A stretch of 64,000 nucleotides of DNA, taken from assembly GCA_035610365.1 (NCBI GenBank), contig CM069432.1, positions 175,197,027 to 175,261,026 on the forward strand. Direction: 5' to 3'. Shown one piece after another: positions 1 to 10,539 of this stretch; positions within the stretch are counted from its first letter, which is position 1, and each line of letters begins with the position of its first letter. The notes under the pieces were generated by a model. It did no database searches and was not told the DNA's origin. It saw only the letters and a program-made list of their open reading frames with translations. The position numbers and the translations under genes were made by a program. This DNA comes from Aquatica leii (lineage: Eukaryota; Arthropoda; Insecta; Coleoptera; Lampyridae).

Positions 1-1086
1 CAGGAAAAGGCGGTAACCCCCCGGTTTCTGGTCGTTAGGAAAGTCGAAAGCGACTTTAGCAAAGATAGTCCGTTCGTTATTCAGAGGCAGTTGTATGGGT
101 TAATCGGAGAAACAAAGAACATAAGAAAAGTTAGGGAGGGATTATTAGTTGAAACTGTTAGTTCAGCTCAAGCTAATAAACTTTTAAAAACGGAACGCTT
201 AGGAGAATCAAAGATTGAGGTTACCCCTCATAATACACTTAACTCAAGTAGAGGAGTTATTAATTGTAAAGATCTTTTAGTCTGCACGACAGACGAAATA
301 TGTGCTGAACTTAAAAGTCAAGGCGTTAAAGAAGTGCGTAGAATAAAGAAAAAAGTAAACGGAGAATTACAAGATACTCCTAACCATATACTTACTTTCA
401 ATGTCCCGAAAATACCAAGTAAAATTAAAGCGGGTTACCTGTCATTACCCGTACGCGCCTACATCCCTGCCCCAATGAGATGTTTTCGGTGCCAGAAGTT
501 CGGCCACACGGCACAACGATGCGAAAACATGCAAGTGTGTGTCTGTGGAAAAGAGTTGCACGAAGGGAGACCCTGCGAAAACCCCTTAGAATGCGTTAAC
601 TGTAAAGGTCAACATTTAGCTATATCCAGACAGTGTCCGACATACAAACAAGAATTGGCAATACAGGAAATTAAAGTAAGAGAGAACATTTCATACCCTG
701 AAGCTAGAAGGAAAATAGTACTGTCTAGCCCACAGCAGGGCATTTCTTATGCAAAGATGGTGGAGGAAAAACAACAAATTGATACCACCCAGCTAGTAAA
801 AGAGCTGGTACCTACACTGGTTACCATGTTAAAAGAAGTATTTGTATCCAAGGATACACAAGTTCAGCGTTTTCAAACCCCAACAACGAGATCACGCGTG
901 AACTCTGTGTCTAGTCAAGGTCCTGCATTTTCAGACGTAGGATCTGAAAAAAGGAAAAGAATAGAGCGAGCAGAGTCAAGCTATACGACGGAAGACGAGC
1001 TCACCGGCAGCTCGGAAGCTTCCAGTAAAATATCAAAGAAAAAAAAAGGCTGGCCTAAAGGAAAACCCCGAAAGGGGTCTACCTAA
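1..1086 (+). CDS. LINE copy 1 ORF1 protein, partial (zinc-knuckle RNA-binding protein)
   Basis: Open from base 1 with no stop; an internal ATG at 91 is not the real start, because the upstream frame aligns with copies 2-4 (PRFLVVRKVES here, PRFLLVERLEG in copy 3). The protein has an RRM-like front half and then three cysteine-histidine knuckles: CFRCQKFGHTAQRC (CX2CX4HX4C), CVCGKELHEGRPC (CXCX4HX4C) and CVNCKGQHLAISRQC. The C-terminus is basic and ends in the family signature GWPKGKPRK. ORF1 proteins of this type coat the LINE RNA in the ribonucleoprotein. No interruption is seen. Confidence 0.9.
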   Translation, partial: QEKAVTPRFLVVRKVESDFSKDSPFVIQRQLYGLIGETKNIRKVREGLLVETVSSAQANKLLKTERLGESKIEVTPHNTLNSSRGVINCKDLLVCTTDEICAELKSQGVKEVRRIKKKVNGELQDTPNHILTFNVPKIPSKIKAGYLSLPVRAYIPAPMRCFRCQKFGHTAQRCENMQVCVCGKELHEGRPCENPLECVNCKGQHLAISRQCPTYKQELAIQEIKVRENISYPEARRKIVLSSPQQGISYAKMVEEKQQIDTTQLVKELVPTLVTMLKEVFVSKDTQVQRFQTPTTRSRVNSVSSQGPAFSDVGSEKRKRIERAESSYTTEDELTGSSEASSKISKKKKGWPKGKPRKGST

Positions 1087-1300
1087 TCTGTGATAATTTT
1101 TGTGATAATACCTGTGATATATGTGTCTGTTGTCCAGAGTATATATTATTTATTAGAGTTCTATTTATACACTTATTTGTTATTTATACGTGTACGTCCA
1201 GAGCATTTATTTACTTACCTGTTATTTTTATTCGTCTGTTCGTCGTATTTATACACGTTTGTCAATATTTATATATTAGTTTTAAGTTAATCAATTTTAA
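1087..1300 (+). promoter_or_regulatory. ORF1-ORF2 spacer of LINE copy 1
   Basis: A T-rich 214-nt spacer beginning at the ORF1 stop with several CTGTGATA words and runs of TATTTATAC. The same CTGTGATA start is found after the ORF1 stop in all four copies, which suggests a role in reaching ORF2 (reinitiation or internal entry). The mechanism is not shown by the sequence. Confidence 0.4.
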
Positions 1301-4300
1301 ATGGAGGGACAAAATGAATACATAATTCAATGGAATTGTAATGGTCTGATACGGCGATATTGCTCCCTAAAACTACTGATGAGGGATTACAACCCATACC
1401 TAATGTGCCTACAGGAAACACATTTAATACCTCGACGTCCGTACGCATTAAAAGGATATAGAATCCTGCGGAAAGATGTGGAGGCGGATCGAGCTAGTGG
1501 GGGAGTAGCCATTCTCCTCAGAAACGATATAGGTTCGTCGGAAGTTCCTATTGTCACAAACCTGCAGGCAATAGCGGTAAAACTAGCAAGCCCCGTTAAC
1601 CTCACTATCTGCAACATATACTTGCCTAACGCCGATTGGAGAGCACAAGAACTTGAAGAGCTGTTAAGACAATTACCAAGACCATATCTTGTAGCTGGGG
1701 ATTTCAACGCCCATAATAAACTATGGGGTTCTGCCACCGTAAACGCGGCAGGTAATCGGGTAGAAAATGTGGTCGACAATAACAATTTAGTAGTGTTGAA
1801 CAATGGCTCACCAACATTCATGAACACGAGAGCTAATACATTCTCAGCGATAGATCTCTCCCTGTGCACGGCGGACGTAGCGCACAAGATCGAATGGACT
1901 ACATTAGACCACCTGCATGACAGCGACCATTTCCCTATAGCTATGTCTTTCGGACTTCGACATCATTCGAGCGTTACTCCCAAAAGATGGTTGCTGCGAC
2001 GTGCAGATTGGGAAACATATAGAGCATCTCTGGTCATTCCCGAGTTATCTGGCACTGTCGACGAAGCAGTAGCGGCTTTGAGCACCGCAATCTTGCATGC
2101 TGCCCAAAACAGCATTCCAGTAGGAGGGGGAACAGCTCGAAAAACGCCAGTTCCATGGTGGAACGAGAGAGTGAGACAAGCTATAAGGGAAAAGAAGCGC
2201 TTCTTTAATATATTTAAGAGGCAACCTACGTTGGAAAACATGATCGCTTTTAAGAAAGCCAGAGCGCAAGCACGAAGAACGATGCTAGAAAGCAAACGTG
2301 CGTCATGGAGAGATTATGTATCATCGATCAACAGATTAACACCGACAGCCGAGGTATGGCGTAGGATTAAAGCGGTGGCAGGGACAAAGAAAAACCCAGC
2401 ATCTATTAAACTCAATGTAAACGGTCACACGCTGGATAAGGCAATAGACGTCGCAGAAGCATTTGCGGACCAATTTGAAACCGTCAGTAGTTCCAATAAC
2501 CACGATGCGACCTCCCTAGAAGCAAATCACGAGCTGGTAGAGCTAGACGAGCAACACGGTAACCTACCGATTAACGCTCCATTTAGACAAACTGAATTTG
2601 AAGAGGCCTTAAAAAAATGCAAAAAATCTGCACCAGGACCAGATAGAATCCCCTACGAATTTGTCAGGGAAGGTTTCTCTACCTTAAAAGATCCACTTCT
2701 TACTTTATATAACAAAATTTGGAACAAGGGTACATATCCTACCGCCTGGAAAGAAGCCGTGATCGTGACGATCCCAAAAGAAGGTAAAGATCTCACACAA
2801 CCCTCCAGCTACAGGCCGATTAGTCTAACGTGCTGTTTAGGCAAAATCTTAGAAAAGATGGTAAGTGACAGGATTATGTGGCACTTGGAGTCTCACCAGC
2901 TCCTCGTCGAACACCAAGCAGGCTTTAGACAGCGCAGATCGACGTTAGACCAAATCGTATACCTAGAAAAAGCGGTTCTAGAAGCATTCAGAAAACGCGA
3001 GCATGCAGTAGCTGTTTTTTTTGACATCGAAAAGGCCTACGACACGGCAAGACAAAAGGGAATTTTACGTAAACTGTACGATTGGGGATTAAAGGGCAAC
3101 GTCCTGAAATTTGTCGCTTCGTTTTTAGACGACAGAAGTTTTAGAGTACGAGTGGCCAACGAATTGTCCTCCAGAAGAAGCTTACTAAACGGAGTGCCGC
3201 AAGGGTCCACGCTCAGTGTGACCCTTTTTGCCATCGCGGTGAATGATCTAGCAGCATCGGTAGATCCAGCCATTCGTAGATGTTTATATGTTGACGATTT
3301 GGCAATTTTCTTCTCGGCGCCTAAAATGAAAACCATCAATGATAAACTGCAGGAGGCAATTAACAAAATACTGGTGAACTCGGCAAAGATGGGTTTTCGA
3401 TTCTCAGCGTCTAAGACGCAAACCATGCATTTTTGTCGAATGAGAAAACCACACTATGGACCGCTCTTACATTTAAATGAAACACCTATAGTCGGCAAAG
3501 AAACGATCCGATTTCTAGGAATTACCTTCGACTCCAAATTGACATGGAAACCACACATTCTAGAGCTCGTACAAAAATGCAAACTTGCTTTGAACGCACT
3601 AAGAGCAATCTCTGGAACTAAGTTTGGGGGAGAAACAAAAACGCTGTTAGACATCTACCGGTCAATGATATTAGCGAAAATTGATTATGGCTGTGTAGCG
3701 TACGCCTCTGCACGTAAGACAACGCTCGCATTGCTTGATGTAATACAGAACTCGGCTGTACGATGCTGCCTAGGCGCTTTCCGCACGAGCCCGATAGCAA
3801 GTCTACTGAGTGAAGCAGGAGTCTCACCTTTAAAAACGAGACGTGCGTACTTGCTCACCAACTACAGTATCAATATAAGGGCGCAACCGAGACATCGGAA
3901 TTTTGTCGTTATGTTCAGAGGTAGAAGCGGGTACATTGGAAAACCAACTATATCAAGACCGGCCGGTGTGCGAGTACTGGAATTAACAAACAAATTGAGA
4001 TATACGATTCCACTCCCACTGACGACAAATATAACAGAATACCCGCCGTGGACTAGAGAGGAACCATCAGTGCATTTAGAGCTAAATAACTCACTGAAAA
4101 CAAATAGGACCGCAGAAGAACACCGAAATGCCTTCGAAAAAATCCTGGATAATTACACAGACTCGACTGTCATTTACACCGATGGATCTAAAAATCATCA
4201 GGGCGTAGGAGCAGCCATTGTAGTGGGATATGACATTCACACTTGGTCACTACCACCAGATGCCACAGTATACCTCGCAGAACAATACGCGGTATGGCAG

Positions 4301-4972
4301 GCACTCAAATTCTGCGATTTTTCCAATCGACAAAATTATGTAATAGCCACTGACTCAATCAATGTAATCAACAGCCTACGCAAAGTAAGTCCCCAAGACC
4401 CCATGTCGGTGATGATGACAGACACACTGGAGCATCTTAAATTAAATAAAAAGAATATTATCTTTATATGGGTACCGGGACACAGTGGCATACCTGGAAA
4501 CGAAAGTGCAGACGAAGCAGCGCGTAGAGCTGCGTGTCGCGATACGATCGACGTTGACATATATCTTCCCGCAAATCAAAAAAAAATTCTGAAAGAAAAG
4601 CTGATACAGAAATGGCAAGACGAGTGGAGGGAAACAAACAACAACTTAAACAATATAAAAAAGGACATTAATCGATGGAAAGTATCTGAAAAATTGGGAA
4701 GACAGGATCAAACTAGAATTACAAGGTTAAGAATTGGTCACACCCGAATGACACACGTATACATACTAACCTCCTCGAATCGACCATCTTGTAATTACTG
4801 CGACAATCATGCGCTTACAATTAACCACTTGCTGTGTCAATGCGCCGCATTAAATAATATCAGAAATATGTGTGGGTTAACGACTAATATAGAAGAAGCA
4901 CTCACGACAGAGGAAGGTATAGAAAAAACAATAAAATTTATAAAAATAATTGGAGCATACCAACAATTATAG
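1301..4972 (+). CDS. LINE copy 1 ORF2: endonuclease-reverse transcriptase-RNase H
   Basis: A 1223-aa polyprotein. The APE-like endonuclease is N-terminal (IIQWNCNG near residue 8, LQETH, GDFNAHNKLWGS, SDHFPI). The RT follows, with the SAPGPDRIPYEF entry motif, FFDIEKAYD (motif A), GVPQGSTLSVTLF (motif B) and YVDD at residues 663-666 (catalytic Asp pair). RNase H comes next with a complete DEDD set: YTDGS Asp961, AEQYAVW Glu994, ATDS Asp1018 and NESADEA Asp1071. A C-terminal CX2CX7HX4C knuckle ends the protein. It makes element cDNA at a nicked chromosomal target. Start ATG at 1301 matches the N-termini of the other copies. It looks intact. The 158-residue excess over copies 2-4 is the RNase H region. 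Confidence 0.93.
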   Translation: MEGQNEYIIQWNCNGLIRRYCSLKLLMRDYNPYLMCLQETHLIPRRPYALKGYRILRKDVEADRASGGVAILLRNDIGSSEVPIVTNLQAIAVKLASPVNLTICNIYLPNADWRAQELEELLRQLPRPYLVAGDFNAHNKLWGSATVNAAGNRVENVVDNNNLVVLNNGSPTFMNTRANTFSAIDLSLCTADVAHKIEWTTLDHLHDSDHFPIAMSFGLRHHSSVTPKRWLLRRADWETYRASLVIPELSGTVDEAVAALSTAILHAAQNSIPVGGGTARKTPVPWWNERVRQAIREKKRFFNIFKRQPTLENMIAFKKARAQARRTMLESKRASWRDYVSSINRLTPTAEVWRRIKAVAGTKKNPASIKLNVNGHTLDKAIDVAEAFADQFETVSSSNNHDATSLEANHELVELDEQHGNLPINAPFRQTEFEEALKKCKKSAPGPDRIPYEFVREGFSTLKDPLLTLYNKIWNKGTYPTAWKEAVIVTIPKEGKDLTQPSSYRPISLTCCLGKILEKMVSDRIMWHLESHQLLVEHQAGFRQRRSTLDQIVYLEKAVLEAFRKREHAVAVFFDIEKAYDTARQKGILRKLYDWGLKGNVLKFVASFLDDRSFRVRVANELSSRRSLLNGVPQGSTLSVTLFAIAVNDLAASVDPAIRRCLYVDDLAIFFSAPKMKTINDKLQEAINKILVNSAKMGFRFSASKTQTMHFCRMRKPHYGPLLHLNETPIVGKETIRFLGITFDSKLTWKPHILELVQKCKLALNALRAISGTKFGGETKTLLDIYRSMILAKIDYGCVAYASARKTTLALLDVIQNSAVRCCLGAFRTSPIASLLSEAGVSPLKTRRAYLLTNYSINIRAQPRHRNFVVMFRGRSGYIGKPTISRPAGVRVLELTNKLRYTIPLPLTTNITEYPPWTREEPSVHLELNNSLKTNRTAEEHRNAFEKILDNYTDSTVIYTDGSKNHQGVGAAIVVGYDIHTWSLPPDATVYLAEQYAVWQALKFCDFSNRQNYVIATDSINVINSLRKVSPQDPMSVMMTDTLEHLKLNKKNIIFIWVPGHSGIPGNESADEAARRAACRDTIDVDIYLPANQKKILKEKLIQKWQDEWRETNNNLNNIKKDINRWKVSEKLGRQDQTRITRLRIGHTRMTHVYILTSSNRPSCNYCDNHALTINHLLCQCAALNNIRNMCGLTTNIEEALTTEEGIEKTIKFIKIIGAYQQL

Positions 4973-4994
4973 TGGGGAAAGGAGGATAAGTTAA

Positions 4995-5024
4995 AGCGCT
5001 AATGACCATAGCAGTCGATGCGCT
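4995..5024 (+). ncRNA. Conserved 3' stem-loop of LINE copy 1
   Basis: Outer 5-bp stem AGCGC/GCGCT, unpaired TAAT and GAT, inner stem GAC/GTC and a 7-nt loop, just before the A-rich tail. The same architecture, with compensatory changes, occurs in the other three copies. It is probably the 3' structure recognised by the element's RT when priming starts. Confidence 0.75.
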
Positions 5025-5033
5025 ATAAACACC

Positions 5034-5154
<121 letters not shown>

Positions 5155-5520
5155 GGGGTCAAGGTCGTAGACCAGGGACACTTGATGCGTAATACAAGGG
5201 TGTGCAGCCAACGGCGACACCCGTTTTAGCCTCTCAGTGTCCAAGAACGTTCGCCCGTAGCTTCGGCTACATCCTGCAAGAGGTGACCCTGCTTTTGCAA
5301 AAGGCGACGGATCTAGGGGAGTAAACCCTGAATCAAAAATCCGCAACTCAAGGTGTTTACCGTGCCGAGGGGTTCTCACATCAGTGAGCGGCTCTGCGTT
5401 ATGAGTCTTGTACGGTTCTTCACCGATAATTGTTGCTAACGCAGTAATAGGGGGTTTATCGGTGTTTCTGTTTTTTCTCTTCCCCATGGGCTGGCGGTAG
5501 CCAAAAAACGCGATATTTTT
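5155..5520 (+). promoter_or_regulatory. 5' UTR of LINE copy 2, structured and highly conserved
   Basis: 366 nt ahead of ORF1. I count 2 mismatches to copy 4 over the first ~225 nt, then a much lower match. Helices readable by eye are GGTC/GACC (5163-5173), GGACAC/GTGTCC (5176-5181 with 5237-5242) enclosing GGGTGT/ACACCC (5198-5203 with 5217-5222), a GTAGC-TTCG-GCTAC hairpin (5257-5270), CTTTTGCAAAAG (5292-5303), AGGG/CCCT (5315-5318 with 5326-5329), and a possible long-range GGGGTC (5155) with GACCCT (5285). It probably holds the internal promoter and a structured RNA. Confidence 0.7.
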
Positions 5521-6888
5521 ATGATTATGGAACCTAATGATTTATCAAACGGGTCGGGGTTTGGGCAGAACCCCGTTCGGAGCCCGCATTCTCTGCCCTT
5601 AGATGGTGCGTCAGGTAGCGACTCCCATCTACATGGAGCTACCAAATCCGGCGAGTTTCAGGACACGAGAAAGGCAAGCGGCACACATAAACAACCCGAA
5701 AGCGCGAACAAGGAAAAGGCGGAGACAACTCCCCGGTTTCTTTTCGTTAAAAGAGAGGAAGGAAATTTTGAAAAAATTTCTCCATTTTTAATTAGTAGAT
5801 CAATATATGGTATAGCAGGAAAGACAAAAAATATTAAAAAAATAAAAGAAGGATTATTAATTGAAACGGTGTCAAACCCGCAAACAAGGAAACTATTGTC
5901 TGTAACAAGAATAGCAGACCATAATGTCAAGGTAGAACCACATCCAACGTTGAATTATAGCAAGGGCGTTATTTATTGTCCAGATTTTTTAAACTGCACA
6001 ATTGAGGAAATTTTAATAGGACTCGAAAGCGAAAATGTCATTAGTGTAAAACGTATTAAAACAAAACGTAATAACGAATGGGTAGACAGTCCAAACCACA
6101 TTCTAACGTTTAATACTCCAACAATTCCACGAACAATAAACGGAGCATTTTATAAACTTCAGGTACGACCATATATACCATCTCCGTTGAGATGTTTCAG
6201 ATGCCAAAAATTTGGACACGCAGCTATAAACTGCAAAAATAATCAATTATGTATTTGTGGCAAACCGCCGCATGAAGGGCAATCCTGTGAAAATTCTATA
6301 TGTGTTAATTGCAATGGCCCTCATACCGCTCGCTCCCGCATATGCCCAGAATATCAAAAGGAAATGTCGATACAAGAAATTAAAATAACAAAAAAGATTT
6401 CCTACCACGAAGCTAAACAGGAATTGAAACTCTCACCCATCAGTCAGTTTAAAACGTTTGCCTCCGTAACAGCTAACAATGCAAACTTGGACCAAATAAT
6501 AAAATCAATATTGCCTGAAATTCAAAAGTCAGTTACCGCTACAGTCACTAACACACTGAAAGACCTAGTGCCAACCCTAGCGAACCAAATAAATACAAAA
6601 ATAATTCCCAACCAAGAATACACCCTTAGAAATAAAGCGGGAACAGAAGGAAATGAAACGCTGAGAGATGAGGTGAGAGATATAACGTTAGCAACGATAC
6701 ATACTTCTTCCCCTATGGAAGGTGTTGAATCTTCGAAAAAAAGAGCTTTACCAGCATCCCCCACCGACTCGATTACGAGCGAGGTGATAGATGCTGAATT
6801 CGTGAACCCCATCACACGAAAACAAAAAAAAGGTTGGCCGAAAGGGAAACCTCGAAAATCGAGTGTTTCACCTTCAAGTCAAAAGTAA
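5521..6888 (+). CDS. LINE copy 2 ORF1 protein
   Basis: 455 aa. An RRM-like segment precedes three knuckles: CFRCQKFGHAAINC, CICGKPPHEGQSC and CVNCNGPHTARSRIC. The basic tail contains KKGWPKGKPRK. Two in-frame Met codons lie at the start (5521 and 5527), so the start is uncertain by two residues. The likely role is RNA binding and nucleic-acid chaperoning in the LINE ribonucleoprotein. The frame is open throughout. Confidence 0.9.
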   Translation: MIMEPNDLSNGSGFGQNPVRSPHSLPLDGASGSDSHLHGATKSGEFQDTRKASGTHKQPESANKEKAETTPRFLFVKREEGNFEKISPFLISRSIYGIAGKTKNIKKIKEGLLIETVSNPQTRKLLSVTRIADHNVKVEPHPTLNYSKGVIYCPDFLNCTIEEILIGLESENVISVKRIKTKRNNEWVDSPNHILTFNTPTIPRTINGAFYKLQVRPYIPSPLRCFRCQKFGHAAINCKNNQLCICGKPPHEGQSCENSICVNCNGPHTARSRICPEYQKEMSIQEIKITKKISYHEAKQELKLSPISQFKTFASVTANNANLDQIIKSILPEIQKSVTATVTNTLKDLVPTLANQINTKIIPNQEYTLRNKAGTEGNETLRDEVRDITLATIHTSSPMEGVESSKKRALPASPTDSITSEVIDAEFVNPITRKQKKGWPKGKPRKSSVSPSSQK

Positions 6889-6984
6889 TCTGTGATATTT
6901 TTATATATCTAGTCATTTTTATTTATCTAGTCATTTTACTTGTTTTGTCTTTTATACGTCCTTTTATCGTCTTATACTTATTCG

Positions 6985-7015
<31 letters not shown>

Positions 7016-7141
7016 TTACATAGTTATATTTATACACTTTTGTCCGTCTATAGTTACATAATATTTGTCTATCTTCTTATACATTTTTATATACACGTAA
7101 TCACTAATCTCGATCAAAACAAACCATCTAAACAAAACAAA
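6889..7141 (+). promoter_or_regulatory. ORF1-ORF2 spacer of LINE copy 2
   Basis: A 253-nt T-rich spacer starting with the shared CTGTGATA word and containing runs of TATT. An open frame enters from upstream at 7040, but the homologous ORF2 start is the ATG at 7142. Confidence 0.4.
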
Positions 7142-10100
7142 ATGGAAAAAGTAATCCAATGGAACTGTAACGGTTGCAGATACCATCTCCCCGAATTACA
7201 ACTATTAATAAACAAGTATGATCCATTCTGCCTATGCATACAAGAAACTCATTTTAAATCAAATGAAAGTTTTTCTATTCGAAATTATAACATACATCGA
7301 TTAGACGTAAACACCACTGGCCGCGCAAAAGGGGGAGTTGCGATATTTCTAAAAACATCCATTCCTAATACACGCATAAAGATACAGTCGAGATTACAAG
7401 TAATTGCTGTTCAAATAGAATTTCCATTAAAAGTTACAATATGTAACATATACCTACCAGACTCAAGTTGGACATTAAATGATATTAAAACAATAATACA
7501 GCAGCTACCTAAACCATTCATCATAATGGGTGATTTTAATGCACACTCGTCGACATGGGGTTCGAAAAGAACTGACCAAAAAGGTGTTACCCTAGAAAAC
7601 ATCTTCGACGAAGAAAACCTGGTTATACTGAACACCGGAGAAAACACACATTTTAACCAATACTTGGGGAGTGAATCAGCAATCGACCTGACTATAACAA
7701 CACCATCAATCGCATCAAATCTTTCCTGGGCACCAATAAATGATCTTTACCACAGCGACCACTACCCAATAATGATATCCACAAAAAGACCAAAAATAAC
7801 ATTTCAATCTAAAGAAAAATGGATAATTAAGAGAGCTGACTGGAAACTATACCAAAATTCTGTTAAAAGTATGGTTCTAAATAACAATGCTAAAGAAGAC
7901 GTAAAAATATTCACCGCCGCAATCATAGAAGCGGCCCAGGCAAGCATACCCACGTCCAACGGAGTGAAATCTCACAAAAATGTGCCTTGGTGGAACGACG
8001 ATGTTAAAACCGCACTTCAATCAAAAAAACGTGCTTTCAACGTATTTAAAAGGTGCCCAAATGTAGAAAACTTAATCGAATTTAAAAAAAGACGAGCAAT
8101 CGCCCGCAGAAAAATTCTAGAAAGCAAACGTACCTCTTGGCAAACGTTCGTATCCACGATGACAAACCAAACCTCACCAAACGAAGTTTGGAGCAAGATA
8201 CGCCGTATAAGCAATGCAACGCCTCAAAACCAAGGAATAACTTTAGAAATCAATAACAATTTTACGAACGATACATTAACCGTTGCTGAAGAATTTGCAA
8301 ACGAGTTTCAAAAAGCAAGCGATGATAGAAACTATGAAGAACCATTTAACTTGCTTAAAAAACAAAAAGAACTAGACACTATTAATTTTTCTACCAACGA
8401 GCATCTCAACTATAACAATAATTTTACCATGTCGGAACTAACACAGGCGTTAAAAAATTGCAAAGAATCCGCTCCCGGGCCAGACCGAATCACTTATAGC
8501 ATGATAAAAAATCTACCCTACGAAAAACAAAAGCAATTACTTAGAATTTACAATAACATATGGCACAATGGTTACTACCCTACAGAATGGAAAACGGCAA
8601 TAATAATCCCCATCTTAAAACCTAATAAAGACCCAAAACATACATCTAGTTATCGTCCAATATCTCTAACCTCCTGCATCAGTAAGGTACTAGAAAAAAT
8701 GGTCAACGCTAGATTAACCTGGTTCCTAGAAACAGAAGAACTGTTATCAAAAGCGCAGATGGGAAGCCGAAAACACCACTCGACAAACGATGCGCTAGTA
8801 TTTCTAGAAAACGAAATACTAAACGCTTTTATTCAAAAGCAACATTTAGTGGTAGTAACTTTTGACATCCAACGCGCCTTCGATATGACGTGGAGATATG
8901 CTATATTAAAAAGATTACACACTTGGGGAATCAGAGGACGGCTACCTAAATTTCTTAGCAATTACTTAAAAAACAGAAAATTCTACACTCAAATAGGTCA
9001 AAGTTCATCAACCGTAAGACCATTGCAAAATGGAATACCCCAAGGATCGATACTAAGTGCGACACTATTTGTAGTGGCAATGCAGAATCTAATAGAAGCC
9101 ATACCGCCCAACATAAAATATTATGCATACGTCGACGATCTATTGATATGTCACAACCACAAAGAAATGCTCTCTATCGAAGAAACTCTGCAACACGGAA
9201 TCAACGAACTAGCTAGTGCAGCAGCTGACGTAGGCTTTAAATTTTCGGAAAATAAAACAAACAGTGTTCATTTCTGCAGACTCCGCACACCACATAACCA
9301 CCAACATCTAAACATAAATGGCGTAGAGATCCCAAACAATAGTACCATTAAAATTCTAGGAGTAACTTTTGATAGTAAATTGTACTGGAACGAACACATC
9401 ACAAACATTATAACGTTGTGCAAAAAGCAATTAAACATCATAAAATGCATATCAAGTTTAAAATGGGGTGCAGACAAAAACATTTTAACAAACATTTTTA
9501 GAAGCCTCATATTAAGCAAACTTGACTATGGTAGCATAGTATATGGATCCGCCAGAAAGAGCAGATTAAAAACTCTCGACATCATATACAATACAGGAGT
9601 AAGGCTTTGCACAGGAGCATACAGAACAAGTCCGGCACACGCCATGTCTTGCATAGTTGGACTACTACCACTTAGTTACCGAAGGCAATTACAACTATTA
9701 AAATATTCTATAAAAATACAAAACAATAACAATCATATAAACAGCGAACTTTTTAAAATAACAAAAGATCACGATTTGTACACAAACTATAGACAAAAAC
9801 CAACTTATGCAAGACCGAGCTATATAAGAGCACTAGAACTCGCCGACAACATTAATATTGAAATAAAACCACTACAAACTTGTAATTACCAACCAAATCC
9901 ACCTTGGCTAAATTGTAACATCATAAATTCCAATTTAAAAGAAATATTGAATAGTGCTAACCACGAAATCGGTAATCTGTGGCAAGAGGAGTGGAACACC
10001 ACAAACACTCAATTGAAAACAATCAAACCATGCGTTAAACCCTGGAAGACAATATACTTTCGTAAAAGACGAGAAGAAGTCGTTTTAACGCGTCTACGTA

Positions 10101-10339
10101 TCGGACACACCAATTTAACATCGTCTTATACATTAACAAATAGACAAATGCCAAAATGCGAAACCTGCAATACAGCGCTAACAGTACCACACATAATTTT
10201 ATATTGTATAAAATATAAAAACCAACGACTGAAACTAAAATTATCACAGAACTTAGAAGAAGTGTTACAAAATGATGTAGATAGCACAAAAGTAGTTTTA
10301 TCTTATTTATATGAAACCCAACTGTTTTTAAAGATTTGA
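7142..10339 (+). CDS. LINE copy 2 ORF2: endonuclease-reverse transcriptase
   Basis: 1065 aa from ATG 7142 (MEKVIQWNCNG), chosen because copies 1, 3 and 4 begin at the same point; the frame stays open 34 codons further upstream. Endonuclease motifs are LQETHF (shown here as IQETHF), GDFNAHSSTWGS and SDHYPI. RT motifs are SAPGPDRITYSM, TFDIQRAFD, GIPQGSILSATLF and AYVDDLL. A C-terminal CETCNTALTVPHIILYC knuckle ends the protein. RNase H is absent: the sequence passes from NPPW straight to WQEEWN, where copy 1 has about 160 extra residues. No interruption is seen. Confidence 0.92.
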   Translation: MEKVIQWNCNGCRYHLPELQLLINKYDPFCLCIQETHFKSNESFSIRNYNIHRLDVNTTGRAKGGVAIFLKTSIPNTRIKIQSRLQVIAVQIEFPLKVTICNIYLPDSSWTLNDIKTIIQQLPKPFIIMGDFNAHSSTWGSKRTDQKGVTLENIFDEENLVILNTGENTHFNQYLGSESAIDLTITTPSIASNLSWAPINDLYHSDHYPIMISTKRPKITFQSKEKWIIKRADWKLYQNSVKSMVLNNNAKEDVKIFTAAIIEAAQASIPTSNGVKSHKNVPWWNDDVKTALQSKKRAFNVFKRCPNVENLIEFKKRRAIARRKILESKRTSWQTFVSTMTNQTSPNEVWSKIRRISNATPQNQGITLEINNNFTNDTLTVAEEFANEFQKASDDRNYEEPFNLLKKQKELDTINFSTNEHLNYNNNFTMSELTQALKNCKESAPGPDRITYSMIKNLPYEKQKQLLRIYNNIWHNGYYPTEWKTAIIIPILKPNKDPKHTSSYRPISLTSCISKVLEKMVNARLTWFLETEELLSKAQMGSRKHHSTNDALVFLENEILNAFIQKQHLVVVTFDIQRAFDMTWRYAILKRLHTWGIRGRLPKFLSNYLKNRKFYTQIGQSSSTVRPLQNGIPQGSILSATLFVVAMQNLIEAIPPNIKYYAYVDDLLICHNHKEMLSIEETLQHGINELASAAADVGFKFSENKTNSVHFCRLRTPHNHQHLNINGVEIPNNSTIKILGVTFDSKLYWNEHITNIITLCKKQLNIIKCISSLKWGADKNILTNIFRSLILSKLDYGSIVYGSARKSRLKTLDIIYNTGVRLCTGAYRTSPAHAMSCIVGLLPLSYRRQLQLLKYSIKIQNNNNHINSELFKITKDHDLYTNYRQKPTYARPSYIRALELADNINIEIKPLQTCNYQPNPPWLNCNIINSNLKEILNSANHEIGNLWQEEWNTTNTQLKTIKPCVKPWKTIYFRKRREEVVLTRLRIGHTNLTSSYTLTNRQMPKCETCNTALTVPHIILYCIKYKNQRLKLKLSQNLEEVLQNDVDSTKVVLSYLYETQLFLKI

Positions 10340-10378
10340 AATTAGAAATGTAGGAGAAATGCAAAAGTAAGAGAAAAC

Positions 10379-10408
10379 ATAGCTAATGGCCACAGTAGCC
10401 GATGCTAT
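10379..10408 (+). ncRNA. Conserved 3' stem-loop of LINE copy 2
   Basis: Outer stem ATAGC/GCTAT, TAAT and GAT linkers, inner stem GGC/GCC, 7-nt loop CACAGTA. Both stems differ from copy 1 but stay paired, which is strong evidence that the RNA structure is selected. Confidence 0.8.

Positions 10409-10539
<131 letters not shown>

Noticed and set aside
1387-2295. Minus-strand open frames inside ORF2 of the LINEs
   Set aside because: Shadows of the plus-strand coding sequence.
5155-5303. Firm call of an HDV-like ribozyme at the LINE 5' end
   Set aside because: Only a P1-like pairing and a P4-like hairpin can be traced; the L3 and J4/2 signatures are not evident. Kept only as a candidate finding.
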